Shown: positions 1-9,031, numbered from the stretch's first letter. The stretch: DNA of 54,803 bases from an uncultured Desulfovibrionaceae bacterium (GCA_949741925.1 CATJOY010000068.1:1-54803); one strand, 5' to 3'. Numbers and translations: made by a program. The notes: generated from the letters alone by a model not told the origin.

Positions 1-2
1 GC

Positions 3-104
3 GCGCTGTACCAAGCCAAAGAAAACGGCCGCGCGCGCTATGCCCTTAAACTGTGCGCGGCTGTTGAAAACAGCCACGAGTCGCGGCGTAAGTCAGTAAA
101 TTAG
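3..104 (+). CDS. GGDEF diguanylate cyclase, C-terminal end only
   Basis: The window opens inside a gene. The frame from base 3 reads ALYQAKENGRARYALKL and stops at TAG 102-104. The ALYxAKxxGRxR block is the usual C-terminal end of GGDEF domains, which make cyclic-di-GMP. The catalytic GG(D/E)EF loop and any sensor domain lie outside the window, so activity cannot be judged. About 16 residues follow the domain. The following 132 bases hold an inverted repeat that may terminate transcription. Confidence 0.75.
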   Translation, partial: ALYQAKENGRARYALKLCAAVENSHESRRKSVN

Positions 105-135
105 GCCGGTCATCAGGTGAAAAAAATATTTTTTT

Positions 136-204
136 CTATCCGCCGGAGCCAAGGAAGGCCACCCCAGAATACGTCAAAACGCTCAAACCTTCCTTGGCGG
201 ATAG
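136..204. terminator. Interrupted inverted repeat between converging genes
   Basis: The arms CTATCCG (136-142) plus CCAAGGAAGG (149-158) match CCTTCCTTGG (188-197) plus CGGATAG (198-204). The left arm carries six extra bases, CCGGAG. It lies between a plus-strand and a minus-strand gene that converge, so a bidirectional terminator is plausible. A T-rich stretch (129-135) borders the left arm, which would serve the minus-strand transcript in part. Stem pairing is visible; function is inferred. Confidence 0.45.
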
Positions 205-236
205 GCTATCAAGCCAACGTCGCGGCAGGAAAACTC

Positions 237-1421
237 TCAAAGAGCGGCCACGGCCTGTTCAATCCGGCGCAAACCTTCCTTGACCGTCGCCATAGGGCAG
301 GCCAGGTTAAGGCGCATAAACCCTAAGCCTTCGGCGCCGTAACCGGCGCCGGAATTCAGGGCCACCTTGGCTTTTTCCAGAAAAAATGCCTCCAAGGCCT
401 CTTGTTCTCGGCCAGGTTCCGCCGATAGACGTACAGCCAGATCACGGCAGTCAAGCCAAAGTAAATACGTGGCTTCCGGAACATAGGCAGAAATGCCGGG
501 AATACGATCGGCAATGTATTCAACGGCGTATTCCATATTTTTCCGGATGTACGCATTAACCTGATCCGCGTAATAGGCACACTTGGTATAGGCGCTGTGA
601 ATGGCGATCAGGGCCATACTGCTGCGGCCCACAGCGTAGAGCCCTACAGCCTGCTTGAAACGCGCTAAAAGTTCCTTATCGGAACAAATAACCGCCCCGG
701 CATGCAGGTCGGCAATATTAAAGGTCTTACTGGGATTGACGGCTACCAGGGAACGTGCGGCTAAGGAAGGCGAAAGGGAAGCAAAAGGAATATGGCGCTT
801 TTCGGGGCTCACATAATCGCAGTGGATCTCGTCGGAAAAAATGACTACGCCGTGCCGCTCGCACAGTTCGCCCATACGCAGGAGTTCTGCCCTGGTAAAG
901 CAGCGCCCGGTGGGGTTATGGGGGCTGCAAAGCATAAACAATTTCGTGGCGGGCCGGGCCAACTTTTCTTCAAGATCAGCAAAATCCACAGCATAGACAC
1001 CCTCACGCAAACGCAACGGCGAACAGAGCAGTTCTCTGCCGCCTCCCTTGGCAACCGAGAAAAACGGCGGATACGAAGGAGTCAGGATAACCACGGCCTG
1101 GCCCGGCTCGGTGAAGGCCCGCACCGCGGCATCCAGTGCCGTGACTACACCGAGTGAATAGGTAACCCACGCTGGAGCAACCTGCCAGCCAAAACGGGTG
1201 CTCATCCAGTGAATTACGGCATCTTCGAGGATGCTGCCGCCACTCCAGGTATAGCCAAAAACTCCCTGGCGCACAAAGGATTCCAGATCGTGAATCAAGG
1301 GTTCGGGAGCGCTGAAATCCGAATCCGCAACCCACATAGGCAACACATCCTCGGCATAGGCGCGCCATTTCTCGCTCATACCGCGGCGGCGGTCGATGAT
1401 CCGGTCAAAATCGTGTTCCAT
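237..1421 (-). CDS. PatB/MalY-type PLP-dependent C-S lyase / aminotransferase
   Basis: 394 residues, fold-type I PLP enzyme of the MalY/PatB class, usually a cystathionine beta-lyase or aminotransferase that cleaves cystathionine or cysteine conjugates in the cytoplasm. The N-terminus (RRRGMSEKW, then LPMWVADSDF) is typical. The PLP-binding lysine is K232 in NPSKTFNIADLH, and SPHNPTGR (166-173) and the SDEIH segment (196-200) are present. The start at 1421 is chosen because AAGGAG precedes it; a longer frame upstream overlaps the next gene and lacks a ribosome site. It follows the DUF362 gene by 23 bases on the same strand, so co-transcription is likely. The exact substrate cannot be read from sequence. 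Confidence 0.85.
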   Translation of the reverse strand: MEHDFDRIIDRRRGMSEKWRAYAEDVLPMWVADSDFSAPEPLIHDLESFVRQGVFGYTWSGGSILEDAVIHWMSTRFGWQVAPAWVTYSLGVVTALDAAVRAFTEPGQAVVILTPSYPPFFSVAKGGGRELLCSPLRLREGVYAVDFADLEEKLARPATKLFMLCSPHNPTGRCFTRAELLRMGELCERHGVVIFSDEIHCDYVSPEKRHIPFASLSPSLAARSLVAVNPSKTFNIADLHAGAVICSDKELLARFKQAVGLYAVGRSSMALIAIHSAYTKCAYYADQVNAYIRKNMEYAVEYIADRIPGISAYVPEATYLLWLDCRDLAVRLSAEPGREQEALEAFFLEKAKVALNSGAGYGAEGLGFMRLNLACPMATVKEGLRRIEQAVAAL

Positions 1422-1444
1422 GGGAACTCCTTGGGGAAAAGAGG

Positions 1445-2380
1445 CTATAACCGCGCCTGCAACCGCCTCCAGGCGCTCTTGAGCAGCGCAATCGGGCTGA
1501 AGCTCTCGGACATCAGGTTCTCGGGCATGACAAAGCCAGTCAAGGAAAAGCTCTCCCGAGCTTCGCCGCTCCAGAAAATATCCTCCACCAAAGCTCCCGG
1601 CAGGCGGCGCAGGCGGGCCTCCTCCCACAGGCGCAGTTGCCCCGGCGCGGCTCCCAGCAAGGTATATACAGCTGTATCCAAGGCCACGGGGGAACCAGAG
1701 GCAGCCAGCAAGCCGGCCTGAAAGGGCTTGCCCCCGGCAGGCCCCATAACGTGCATGGCAGTGACGGCATCAACCAGGCTGGTCACAGGCGGCAAGGCCA
1801 AAGCCACATCCATGACCAATGAAGTGAAACGCCGTCCCTTATCGCCATGCCGGGCGTGCAGCCAAGCCTTGTTCATTCCGCTGACACAGCCGAAAAGGTT
1901 TTTCACGGCGCAGGTCAGGCGCAGCATCCGGTGGGCCTTGAGCCGGGGCAGGTTGAGGAGGGAATCCGCCTCCAGGGCCAAACGGGAAATCTTTACGCCG
2001 GCCCCCATGGGCAGGATTACGGTTTTGGGGGCATCCAGATCCCGCACGGGCAAGGAAACCCCGCCAGGGAGTCGAGTCAGGGCCTCGCTCAAACCGATGC
2101 GCCGGGCAACGTTCGTAGCCTGACCAAAGGCCGGGGAATCGGCCACAGTAATGGCCGCCCCATGGTCCAGCAGATAGAGACACGCCGCACGGACCACAGC
2201 AGGGTCAGTACAACAGAGCGGATCAGCATCGCCCCGCAGGAGGTTCGGTTTGACCAGCACCTTTTCCCCACGCGCGGGATGATAGCCGATCGCCGTCAGC
2301 AATTCCCCAACGGCGCGCTCCACGTCTGGCGAGGCATAGCTGCCGCAGCGGCCCAAGGCAACAGTCACGGGAACGGTCAT
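1445..2380 (-). CDS. DUF362 domain protein without ferredoxin tail
   Basis: 311 residues. The order VLVKPNLL (about 41-48), DSPAFGQATN, LPRLKAHRMLRLTCAVKNLFGCV and MHVMGPAGGKPFQ follows the DUF362 family, whose members are often annotated as iron-sulfur associated proteins of unknown function. Many relatives carry a C-terminal 4Fe-4S ferredoxin domain; no CxxCxxC array is present here. GGAGG precedes the ATG. It sits two bases downstream of the PII-like gene and 23 bases upstream of the MalY-type gene, suggesting one minus-strand operon of DUF1538, PII-like, DUF362 and MalY genes. Family assignment is firm, function unknown. Confidence 0.8.
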   Translation of the reverse strand: MTVPVTVALGRCGSYASPDVERAVGELLTAIGYHPARGEKVLVKPNLLRGDADPLCCTDPAVVRAACLYLLDHGAAITVADSPAFGQATNVARRIGLSEALTRLPGGVSLPVRDLDAPKTVILPMGAGVKISRLALEADSLLNLPRLKAHRMLRLTCAVKNLFGCVSGMNKAWLHARHGDKGRRFTSLVMDVALALPPVTSLVDAVTAMHVMGPAGGKPFQAGLLAASGSPVALDTAVYTLLGAAPGQLRLWEEARLRRLPGALVEDIFWSGEARESFSLTGFVMPENLMSESFSPIALLKSAWRRLQARL

Positions 2381-2382
2381 AA

Positions 2383-3048
2383 TCAGCCTCCGAGATGAAT
2401 GAATTCCGCCACATCTTGAGTAAAGACAATGCCCCCGCCCGGCTCCGATAAATTCGGGGTGGCGCTGATGGCTTCAATGATGCCCGGGGTCTTCTCTTTT
2501 TCCGCAACAATGTGCACCATTTCCTTCTCAGGAACAAGAGTGATGCCGAAAAACTTCACATCTTCCTCAGTCCCCGTCCCCCTGGCATTGAGGATGGTGC
2601 CGCCGGAGGCTCCGGCCTTGCGGGCCGCCGCCATGATGTCATCGGCGTAGCCATGGTTCACAATCGCCGTTATCAACGTAAAGCCGGATTCCATCGTCTT
2701 GCTCCTCGCCTCACAGGCCTCGCCTGATGCCTCTTCGGCTTTTCCGCGCCGTACCATGCCGGATATAGCAACCACCACGGCCGTGCCGCCGAACTTTTTA
2801 GATTTTCCTGCTTCCTTTACGGCCCGGATAACCGCATCCGCTTCCTCGCCCATCAAAATAAGCACCACATCCTGTTGCACATCAGCTAGAAACAAGGCCT
2901 GCAAAAAGGCGCTCCCCCCGATGGATCGGCCAAGGGCCAACGTGCCGCCTCTGGCTCCAGCCGCCTTAGCCGCTGCCACATAGCGCTCCCCTTTGTGCCT
3001 GCCCGCCAGAATGATCAACATTTTTCCGGGCTTAATCAGATATTCCAT
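2383..3048 (-). CDS. Tandem PII-like regulator (two PII domains in one chain)
   Basis: 221 residues made of two PII-like units, roughly 1-105 and 118-221. Each has a glycine element after a conserved Ala-rich helix: GARGGTLALGRS in the first, GASGGTILNARGTG in the second. Classical GlnB/GlnK proteins are about 112 residues with an exposed T-loop tyrosine; no clear T-loop tyrosine is seen, so uridylylation is unlikely. It overlaps the start of the same-strand membrane gene's 3' end by 17 bases, so translation is coupled. PII-like proteins beside DUF1538 transporters are known; nucleotide-dependent control of the permease is the inferred role. Confidence 0.75.
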   Translation of the reverse strand: MEYLIKPGKMLIILAGRHKGERYVAAAKAAGARGGTLALGRSIGGSAFLQALFLADVQQDVVLILMGEEADAVIRAVKEAGKSKKFGGTAVVVAISGMVRRGKAEEASGEACEARSKTMESGFTLITAIVNHGYADDIMAAARKAGASGGTILNARGTGTEEDVKFFGITLVPEKEMVHIVAEKEKTPGIIEAISATPNLSEPGGGIVFTQDVAEFIHLGG

Positions 3049-4534
3049 TGCCGGAACTCCGTTGCTTTTTCAGTTGCTGCCGCTCCTTGGCCCTGAAGAG
3101 CAGCCCCAGAAGCTGGATGGTGATAAGCGGAGCCATGGCGATCATGGCGATCATACCGAAGGCATCCGTAGCCGGATTGCCGCCCAAGGCCGCGGAAGCG
3201 CCCAGGGTCAGAGAGAGAACAAAGGTTGCGGACATAGGGCCGGAGGCAACGCCGCCGGAATCAAAGGCAATCGCTGTGAACAGCGGCGGGCAAAAGAGCG
3301 TCAATCCGAGAGCCAACGCATAGCCGGGAATAAGGACATACCAAATGCTCAGGCCGCTGACGACACGCAGCATGCCCAGCACTACGGCCACAGCCACGCT
3401 GAGGCACAAAGCCACGAGCATGATCCGCCGCGGAATATACCCGCCGGAAACTTCTTCCACCTGCTCCGTCAGAACCCAGACCGCGGGCTCGGCGCAGACG
3501 ACCACCGCCCCCAGGACAAAGCCTACCGGAATCAGCCCCCAACCCGAACCGCCCTGCCCCAAAGCAATGCCAAGGGCTCTGCCCGCCGGACTGAAACCGC
3601 CGTTGACGCCGACCATAAAAATCACCAGGCCGATAAAGGCGTAGACCATACCGAGAATGATACGTCGGGTCTGCTGCGCCGGAAGCTTAAGCAACGTAAC
3701 TTGAAAAACAAAGAAAATCGCCAGAATGGGAAATAGAGCCAAGGCTATTTCCTGCATGGTGTGCGGCACCCGATGCAGGAAATGTTCCACCAGGGGGTAG
3801 ATTGGCGCGGCGGCCTTCTCAGCGGCCAAACCTTGCTCGCCGTTCCGAAACAAAAAACCCAGCATGGCAACGGCCATGACAGGCCCGATCGAAGCCAAGC
3901 CGACCAGGCCAAAACTGCTATCCCCGCCCTCTTTTTTCTTCATGGCGGAGGCCACGCCTATACCCAGCGCCATGATGAAAGGCACGGTAACAGGGCCCGT
4001 GGTTGCACCGCCGGCGTCAAAGGCTATACCCACAAAACCCGGATCAATAAAGGCGCAAAGCAGAAACAGCAGAGCATAAAAAGCCGCCAGCACCATGCGC
4101 AGGGAAATGCGGAAGACAACGCGAAGCATGCCCACAACCAAAAAAAGGCCCACCCCCGCGGCGATCATAAACAAAAGCTTACTCTTATCCACAGCCTGAT
4201 TCACGTTGTGAACCTGCCCGGCCAAGACCTGCACATCCGGCTCGGCAATAGTGACGGCAAAACCGATAGCGAACGAGGCGATAAGAATAAGAAATAAACT
4301 GCGTTTCCGGGTCAGCGCCGAACCGACCCGTTGGCCAAAGGGCACCATGCCGAGATCCGCACCGAGAAGAAAGATAGTCAGGCCGAGAATAAGCAACACG
4401 CCGCCCGCAAGAAAGCGCGCCAGGCCACCTTCGCCCAGGGGGGCCAGCGTATAATGCAGTAAGACCACGATAAGCATCACCGGCACAACCGAAACGGCTG
4501 ATTCCTGAAGCTTTGCCTTGAAATTGGATGTCAA
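3032..4534 (-). CDS. DUF1538 integral membrane protein (putative permease)
   Basis: 500 residues, strongly hydrophobic with about a dozen membrane spans. Two halves repeat the same elements: IDPGFVGIAFDAGGATTGPVTVPF near 165-190 in the first and a matching IAFDSGGVASGPMSATF in the second, as expected for an inverted or duplicated transporter fold. This is the DUF1538 family, of unknown substrate. The start is TTG at 4532-4534, supported by AAGGAG seven bases upstream; no ATG fits as well. It is the first gene of the probable operon with the tandem PII-like protein. Transport is inferred, not shown. Confidence 0.8.
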   Translation of the reverse strand: MTSNFKAKLQESAVSVVPVMLIVVLLHYTLAPLGEGGLARFLAGGVLLILGLTIFLLGADLGMVPFGQRVGSALTRKRSLFLILIASFAIGFAVTIAEPDVQVLAGQVHNVNQAVDKSKLLFMIAAGVGLFLVVGMLRVVFRISLRMVLAAFYALLFLLCAFIDPGFVGIAFDAGGATTGPVTVPFIMALGIGVASAMKKKEGGDSSFGLVGLASIGPVMAVAMLGFLFRNGEQGLAAEKAAAPIYPLVEHFLHRVPHTMQEIALALFPILAIFFVFQVTLLKLPAQQTRRIILGMVYAFIGLVIFMVGVNGGFSPAGRALGIALGQGGSGWGLIPVGFVLGAVVVCAEPAVWVLTEQVEEVSGGYIPRRIMLVALCLSVAVAVVLGMLRVVSGLSIWYVLIPGYALALGLTLFCPPLFTAIAFDSGGVASGPMSATFVLSLTLGASAALGGNPATDAFGMIAMIAMAPLITIQLLGLLFRAKERQQLKKQRSSGNGISD

Positions 4535-5056
4535 AAAATTCTCCTTGGACCTTGGAGTGGCCCTGTGGTCGCCAGCGCCCCGGATAGCCGCCTGCCCGGC
4601 TTCTAAGGCGAAACAACGAAGGCGGGAGCTTCCGCACCGCTCCGGCGGCAGCCAGAGAAGAACAACCGGAAGCGACCGGGGTTGTCCCCCTCGGAAACAC
4701 TCAAAAGCGCCGCGGCTCCTTGGGGCTGCTTCCCAATACCTTTACCTTTATCCGTTACTGTATGTTTTTCCACCAAACAAGCCAAATGACAAGCATTTCG
4801 GCAGCGGCCGGCGTGAAATCAGACTCCCCCTCAAAGGTATAGCTTGCAAGGAATCCGATACCGGCATTTCCACGCGCCCGGGCCCTTTTATCTTCCGGCC
4901 GTCGCAACAGCCCGGGAATTTACATTATCCGACGATGCTCATAGAGTAGTATGGCCGCATGTCCTTTCCCGGGCGCACGGCCTCGGGAACGCCCCGCTTT
5001 GCCTCGGATACAAAATGGATGCGAGCGCGTTTACCACTATCCCTAAGGAGCACGCT
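4535..5056. other. 522-base divergent intergenic region
   Basis: The region separates the minus-strand DUF1538 gene from the plus-strand secreted protein, so both promoters should be here. I see no strong sigma-70 pair, no riboswitch core and no convincing short gene. A 60-codon minus frame opens only with TTG and resembles nothing known. Confidence 0.4.
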
Positions 5057-5869
5057 ATGACCACGCTTACCCAACCTGCCCTGATCGGCAAATTCCGCCT
5101 TTTCCTGGTTATTCTCGCCTGTAGCCTTCCGCTGTTTCCCCTGGCCTGCCCGGCCGCGGGAACCGAAACGATCGTCAGCGGCCCGTTCACCGTGTTGGTA
5201 AAGCAAGGGCCCAATTCCGCCAAGCTGGACGTGCGTTGTGAAAACCAGTCCCTCAGCCGTCATGAGAACGACATGCGGGAGGTTTACACGGACCCGTCTC
5301 TGGAGAACTTCCCCCTGCCGGGTGACCACACACTCAAGGTCAATTGCTTCACCGGCGGCGCTAACTGCTGCTTCGGCTACTATATTCTCACCTCAGGAAA
5401 CAATACCGCCGCAGCCTACATCCCGCCCCTGGATGGCGGCCTCGGGCCTGCGGATCTTCCCGATCGCGCGGCCTTTGCCCTCAACGATCCGATTTTCATG
5501 TACTATGAAAAAAAAGATGCAGAGGGCAAAGGCTTTGCCTTAAGCCGAGTGGACTCCCCCCGGCCTAACCGCCTGCTTGTTTTTGACGAAGCCCATTGGC
5601 GCATCGACAGGCCCGGCGAATTTCCCGGGTACTACGCCAATCTCCTGGCTCTGCTTGACCATCCCCGGAACCAGCCGCTGCAACGCGAGGCCAAGGCCTT
5701 GCTCAAGGCTTATTACCGCCTGATGGCCGGCCAGAGCAAGCAAACGACCGTACAGTACCTCGCCCACGAGATGCCGGACAAATATGCCTCCATTCTCCAG
5801 CCCGTTTTCGAGGATATTGAAACAGCCACCCGGGAATTTGACCCCGTAGAGACCCTCCCGCTGCCCTGA
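5057..5869 (+). CDS. Exported protein of unknown function with GGANCC motif
   Basis: 270 residues. The N-terminus (KFRLFLVILACSLPLFPLAC) is a Sec signal; cysteines near its end could allow lipidation but no perfect lipobox is seen. The mature part contains NCFTGGANCCFGYYIL near residue 95-110, similar to GGAHCC motifs I recall from uncharacterised periplasmic proteins. The start at 5057 has TAAGGAG nine bases upstream; an upstream in-frame extension has no ribosome site. It stands alone on the plus strand. No enzyme family recognised. Confidence 0.65.
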   Translation: MTTLTQPALIGKFRLFLVILACSLPLFPLACPAAGTETIVSGPFTVLVKQGPNSAKLDVRCENQSLSRHENDMREVYTDPSLENFPLPGDHTLKVNCFTGGANCCFGYYILTSGNNTAAAYIPPLDGGLGPADLPDRAAFALNDPIFMYYEKKDAEGKGFALSRVDSPRPNRLLVFDEAHWRIDRPGEFPGYYANLLALLDHPRNQPLQREAKALLKAYYRLMAGQSKQTTVQYLAHEMPDKYASILQPVFEDIETATREFDPVETLPLP

Positions 5870-6026
5870 ACAGCAAACGTTATATGTTTCTCAAGGTTCC
5901 AGGCCTTCTCTCCGCCCCGTGAGAGGAGGCCCTCCGACCTATCCCAACAGGCCTGTACCGGCGGAGCACCTCTTTGCCCGGAAATACGCCAGGCGTTTTG
6001 CGGAGGGCAACGCTGCCTATAAAGAA

Positions 6027-6097
6027 GGCCGACTGCGCAACGCAGCCGGCCCCAAACGCTCTCCGCCCTGTGCCGCCGTATCCAGGCGGCACAGGGC
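6027..6097. terminator. Two hairpins between converging genes
   Basis: An 11-bp stem with one mismatch (6027-6037 with 6041-6051) is followed by a perfect 13-bp stem GCCCTGTGCCGCC (6065-6077) with its complement 6085-6097. The second sits eight bases past the stop of the minus-strand gene at 6105 and probably ends that transcript. Short T tracts only, so termination strength is uncertain. Confidence 0.5.
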
Positions 6098-6104
6098 AAC
6101 AGGC

Positions 6105-7757
6105 TTATTTCTTGGGAGTAAACGAAGAACTCAAGCCCAGTTTCGAGGGGTCAACCATAACCGCCGTTTGCAGATCTTCCGAGGTCATCGGGGCCTCGGG
6201 TTTGATATCCAGGGTAAAGGTGCCGCCGGGGTTCTGAATGAACGCTTGCAACGCTGCATTCGCTTCTTTGAGCGGCTCCTTGAGCATGCCTTCCCACATG
6301 TTCAGTTGGAAGACCAGTTGTTCGCGCATACCCTGGGGCGTGAGCCCCTGCTCTTTGCCCGCCAGGGTGCAAAAGACCTCAGAAACGCCGTTATCCACCA
6401 GTTTCAAGCTCATGGAGCCGAGCATAGGATCGGCAACGAACAGATTGTCAGAAAGCTTTCGCAGGTCAATGGAAAGCGAAACCTCGCCGAGATCTTTGAT
6501 GGTTGCGGAAACAGGATGCAAACGCAGGTCGTACAGGGGGTCATTGTTTTTCAAGCTGATCTCGTTCCGGGTGGAGAAGACCAACATTTCCGGAAGCATA
6601 TCCCTAAGTTCGCGGGAAACGCTGTCTTTAGCGGGAAGCAACATTTTATTCGCGGCCAACTCATCCAGGGCGAAGGTCATAGAGAAATTGCCCTTGGCAT
6701 AGTCAATTCCCACGGAAAAGGCCTTGGCCGCAATGGTTGCGCTCTCCGTGGGAACATCGGGAACTATGAACTTCATATCCTTGAAATAAAGGTTTTTGAT
6801 GCTAAACTCGCTCTCCATGAAAAATTTCTGGACCTGCAAAGGATCCACCTCCGCGATGATCAGACCAAGCAGATCGGCATATCTGGGGAACTTCCCCCCA
6901 TCCATGCCCAGTTCGCTGAACGTGGCAATTTGCTTATCCCCGTACTTTACAGAAACTTCTTTCATCTTCATGGGACCGGGGGAGATCAGAGAATAATCCG
7001 AACCTTCCAGTGAGGCACAGCGAAAGGCGAGGCGTTCTCCTTCCATATCTATACTTGAATAATAATCTCGAGCAGCTATCCGGCCAATGTGCAGCGTATC
7101 CGCGGCTATAAGCAGGCCGCGCAGACTGGGCATCTGTTCGCGCAAAAGCTCCTCCAGACGCGCGTCAACATCATCTACGGAACCGTTGGCAGGCATGTTG
7201 TGCTCGTCCGCATCGTCTGTAACGGCGTTGGGATCCACAGCCCGACCTCCATCCTCGGCCATGGAAAGCAGTTCTTGGTGTATTGCCAGCAGCACGGGCA
7301 GGGCAACGCTCCCCTCCCTTGCTATGGTAACGAAATCTCCGGAAAGATCGTGTATCTCATAAAAGGCGACGCTGTTTGAAAATCCCGGCCCTGTAGTGAC
7401 CAAGTTGGTGAAGGCCAGGGTATCGGAGAGCTTGGAGACGCCGGAACTCTGCAAGACCAAGGGATTCAGGCCCTTGCCCTCGATCTTATCGGCGCTGATT
7501 GTGATTGCCGCGTTTTTATAGGGGAGTGAGCCCTTAACGTTCGTTAGGGTCAAGCTGCGGCCGAAGAGTGAGGCGTCAATATCGCCTACGGTCACGGTAT
7601 AGGGCGCGGGAACCCCGGCGAGCGCATCCTTCATTTCTTGAATTTTCTGGTTTTTTAGGGAGTTGCCGTACAACAATATTCCACCGGCAACGGCCACAAC
7701 AAGGACCGCCGCAATCAATGCAATCGGCTTTTTTTTCTGTGCTTGTTCCTGGCTCAT
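6105..7757 (-). CDS. Membrane-anchored protein of unknown function (AsmA/DUF945-like build)
   Basis: 550 residues. A short basic cytoplasmic start (QAQKKKP) is followed by one membrane span (about 11-28, ending GILLYGNSL) and a long exported part of short beta-rich repeats of the type LTLTNVKGSLPY, IEGKGL and VSVKYGDK. This build recalls AsmA-like and DUF945 envelope proteins, but I recognise no family with certainty. An acidic segment DDADEHN near 180-190 interrupts it. The start at 7757 is preferred over the ATG 11 codons upstream because AAGGAAG lies seven bases before it. It is a single-gene unit diverging from uppS. Confidence 0.6.
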   Translation of the reverse strand: MSQEQAQKKKPIALIAAVLVVAVAGGILLYGNSLKNQKIQEMKDALAGVPAPYTVTVGDIDASLFGRSLTLTNVKGSLPYKNAAITISADKIEGKGLNPLVLQSSGVSKLSDTLAFTNLVTTGPGFSNSVAFYEIHDLSGDFVTIAREGSVALPVLLAIHQELLSMAEDGGRAVDPNAVTDDADEHNMPANGSVDDVDARLEELLREQMPSLRGLLIAADTLHIGRIAARDYYSSIDMEGERLAFRCASLEGSDYSLISPGPMKMKEVSVKYGDKQIATFSELGMDGGKFPRYADLLGLIIAEVDPLQVQKFFMESEFSIKNLYFKDMKFIVPDVPTESATIAAKAFSVGIDYAKGNFSMTFALDELAANKMLLPAKDSVSRELRDMLPEMLVFSTRNEISLKNNDPLYDLRLHPVSATIKDLGEVSLSIDLRKLSDNLFVADPMLGSMSLKLVDNGVSEVFCTLAGKEQGLTPQGMREQLVFQLNMWEGMLKEPLKEANAALQAFIQNPGGTFTLDIKPEAPMTSEDLQTAVMVDPSKLGLSSSFTPKK

Positions 7758-8317
7758 GGATACTTCCTTTTGAATCATGGTTTGCAGCATTCAAGGCTGT
7801 GGATGCCCATGCATCAAGCCCCTCTTGTTACCTTGAGCTGGTAGCGCAAAAGGCAACATTGGGCCAGCATAATTTCAAATCCCCCAGGCGGTTCTCAAAA
7901 ATTGCGCCTACAAAAGCCGGCTTCCCTACAAAAATAAAGGCCTTGCGGTGATACGTCGGCCTCTGTTTTCCGGCTGAGGCCTCCGGGAACAAAAAGGCGA
8001 CCGGACAGCAGAAATGGAGGAGGCAACAGCCACAGGGCCTGATAACACTATTTTTTGTTTGCCCGCAAAAAAGATGCGCCCGCGTTGAGGGGGTATACTC
8101 TTTGGGTATTCGAGCGAAAAAGCAGGCGCAATCTGACGCCATAGGCGGGAGGCTAAAGACAGAGTGGTACCAGGCCCTAACGGGCGGATCATCCAGCCGC
8201 GCTCCTGCCGCGATGCCCTCTTGTATTTTATTACGGGTGGCGGCCCGATGCATCATCCTTGACCCTGCCCGGTGTAGAGTATAAAAAACATAAAATTTTT
8301 TTGTCAGCGAGGCGGCT
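7758..8317. other. 560-base region with no gene recognised, upstream of uppS
   Basis: No frame in this stretch resembles a protein on either strand; a 293-codon minus frame that enters it is the shadow of uppS. Short repeats such as GGCCTC with GAGGCC near 7963-7985 are seen but no tRNA, SRP RNA or riboswitch core. It must carry the promoters of two divergent genes. Confidence 0.35.
8259..8285 (+). promoter_or_regulatory. Possible promoter of the uppS operon
   Basis: TTGACC (8259-8264) and TATAAA (8280-8285) are separated by 15 bases, short of the ideal 17, followed by an A/T-rich stretch and then the TTG start of uppS at 8318. Seen by motif only. Confidence 0.35.
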
Positions 8318-9031
8318 TTGCCCACGGATGCATCTCTCCCCCTCAGGCATATTGCCGTGATCATGGACGGCAACGGCCGGTGGGCCGAAAAACGCGGTCT
8401 TCCCCGTAGTGAAGGGCACCGGGCAGGTGCCGAAGCCGTGCGCGGTCTGATCGCCGAATGTCGAAAACTCGGCCTTGAATACCTTACGCTGTATGCCTTT
8501 TCCCGTGAGAACTGGGGCCGCCCCATGGAAGAAGTTCGCCTGCTTTTCGATTTGTTGGCCCGCTTCCTTGGTTCCGAGCTCGCTGAACTCCAGCGACAGG
8601 ATATCCGGCTCCAGGCCCTCGGCGATCTGGGGGGGCTCCCCTTCGCCTCGCGCACAGCCCTGACCCACAGTATCGCCAAAACCAAAAACAACGCTTCAAT
8701 GGTTCTCAATCTGGCCCTTAATTATTCCGGCCGCCATGAAATTGCTTCGGCCTGCCGTAGGTTGATGGCCGAAGGCCTCTCCCCGGAGGAGGTCACGCCG
8801 GAAAAACTTTCGGAGTATCTTTTCACCGCGGGGCAACCGGATCCTGATCTGGTCATTCGCACCAGCGGCGAGCAGCGGATCAGCAACTTTTTGCTGTTCC
8901 AATGCGCATACAGCGAGTTCTATTTCACCGATACCCTGTGGCCGGATTTCACCCCGGAGGAACTCCACCTCGCCATGGCCGACTACACGGGGCGCTCCAG
9001 GCGCTTCGGCAAAACAGGAGACTGCTCATGA
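8318..9031 (+). CDS. uppS: Isoprenyl transferase (undecaprenyl diphosphate synthase)
   Basis: 237 residues. Condenses farnesyl diphosphate with isopentenyl diphosphates to make the C55 lipid carrier for peptidoglycan. The signature HIAVIMDGNGRWAEKRG (11-27) carries catalytic D17 and R21, and RTSGEQRISNFLLFQ near 195 is the second conserved block. The start is read as TTG at 8318; no in-frame ATG lies before the essential MDGN motif, and a weak GAGG precedes it. The stop overlaps the cdsA start (ATGA). It is the first gene of uppS-cdsA-dxr-rseP-tsaB; pyrH and frr, common upstream partners elsewhere, are absent. Confidence 0.93.
   Translation: MPTDASLPLRHIAVIMDGNGRWAEKRGLPRSEGHRAGAEAVRGLIAECRKLGLEYLTLYAFSRENWGRPMEEVRLLFDLLARFLGSELAELQRQDIRLQALGDLGGLPFASRTALTHSIAKTKNNASMVLNLALNYSGRHEIASACRRLMAEGLSPEEVTPEKLSEYLFTAGQPDPDLVIRTSGEQRISNFLLFQCAYSEFYFTDTLWPDFTPEELHLAMADYTGRSRRFGKTGDCS

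Noticed and set aside
4603..4785. 60-codon minus frame upstream of the DUF1538 gene
   Set aside because: Only a TTG start, no ribosome site and no similarity to known proteins.
7828..8709. 293-codon minus-strand open frame
   Set aside because: Its larger part is antisense to uppS, which has firm motifs; the rest is low-complexity basic sequence without a family.
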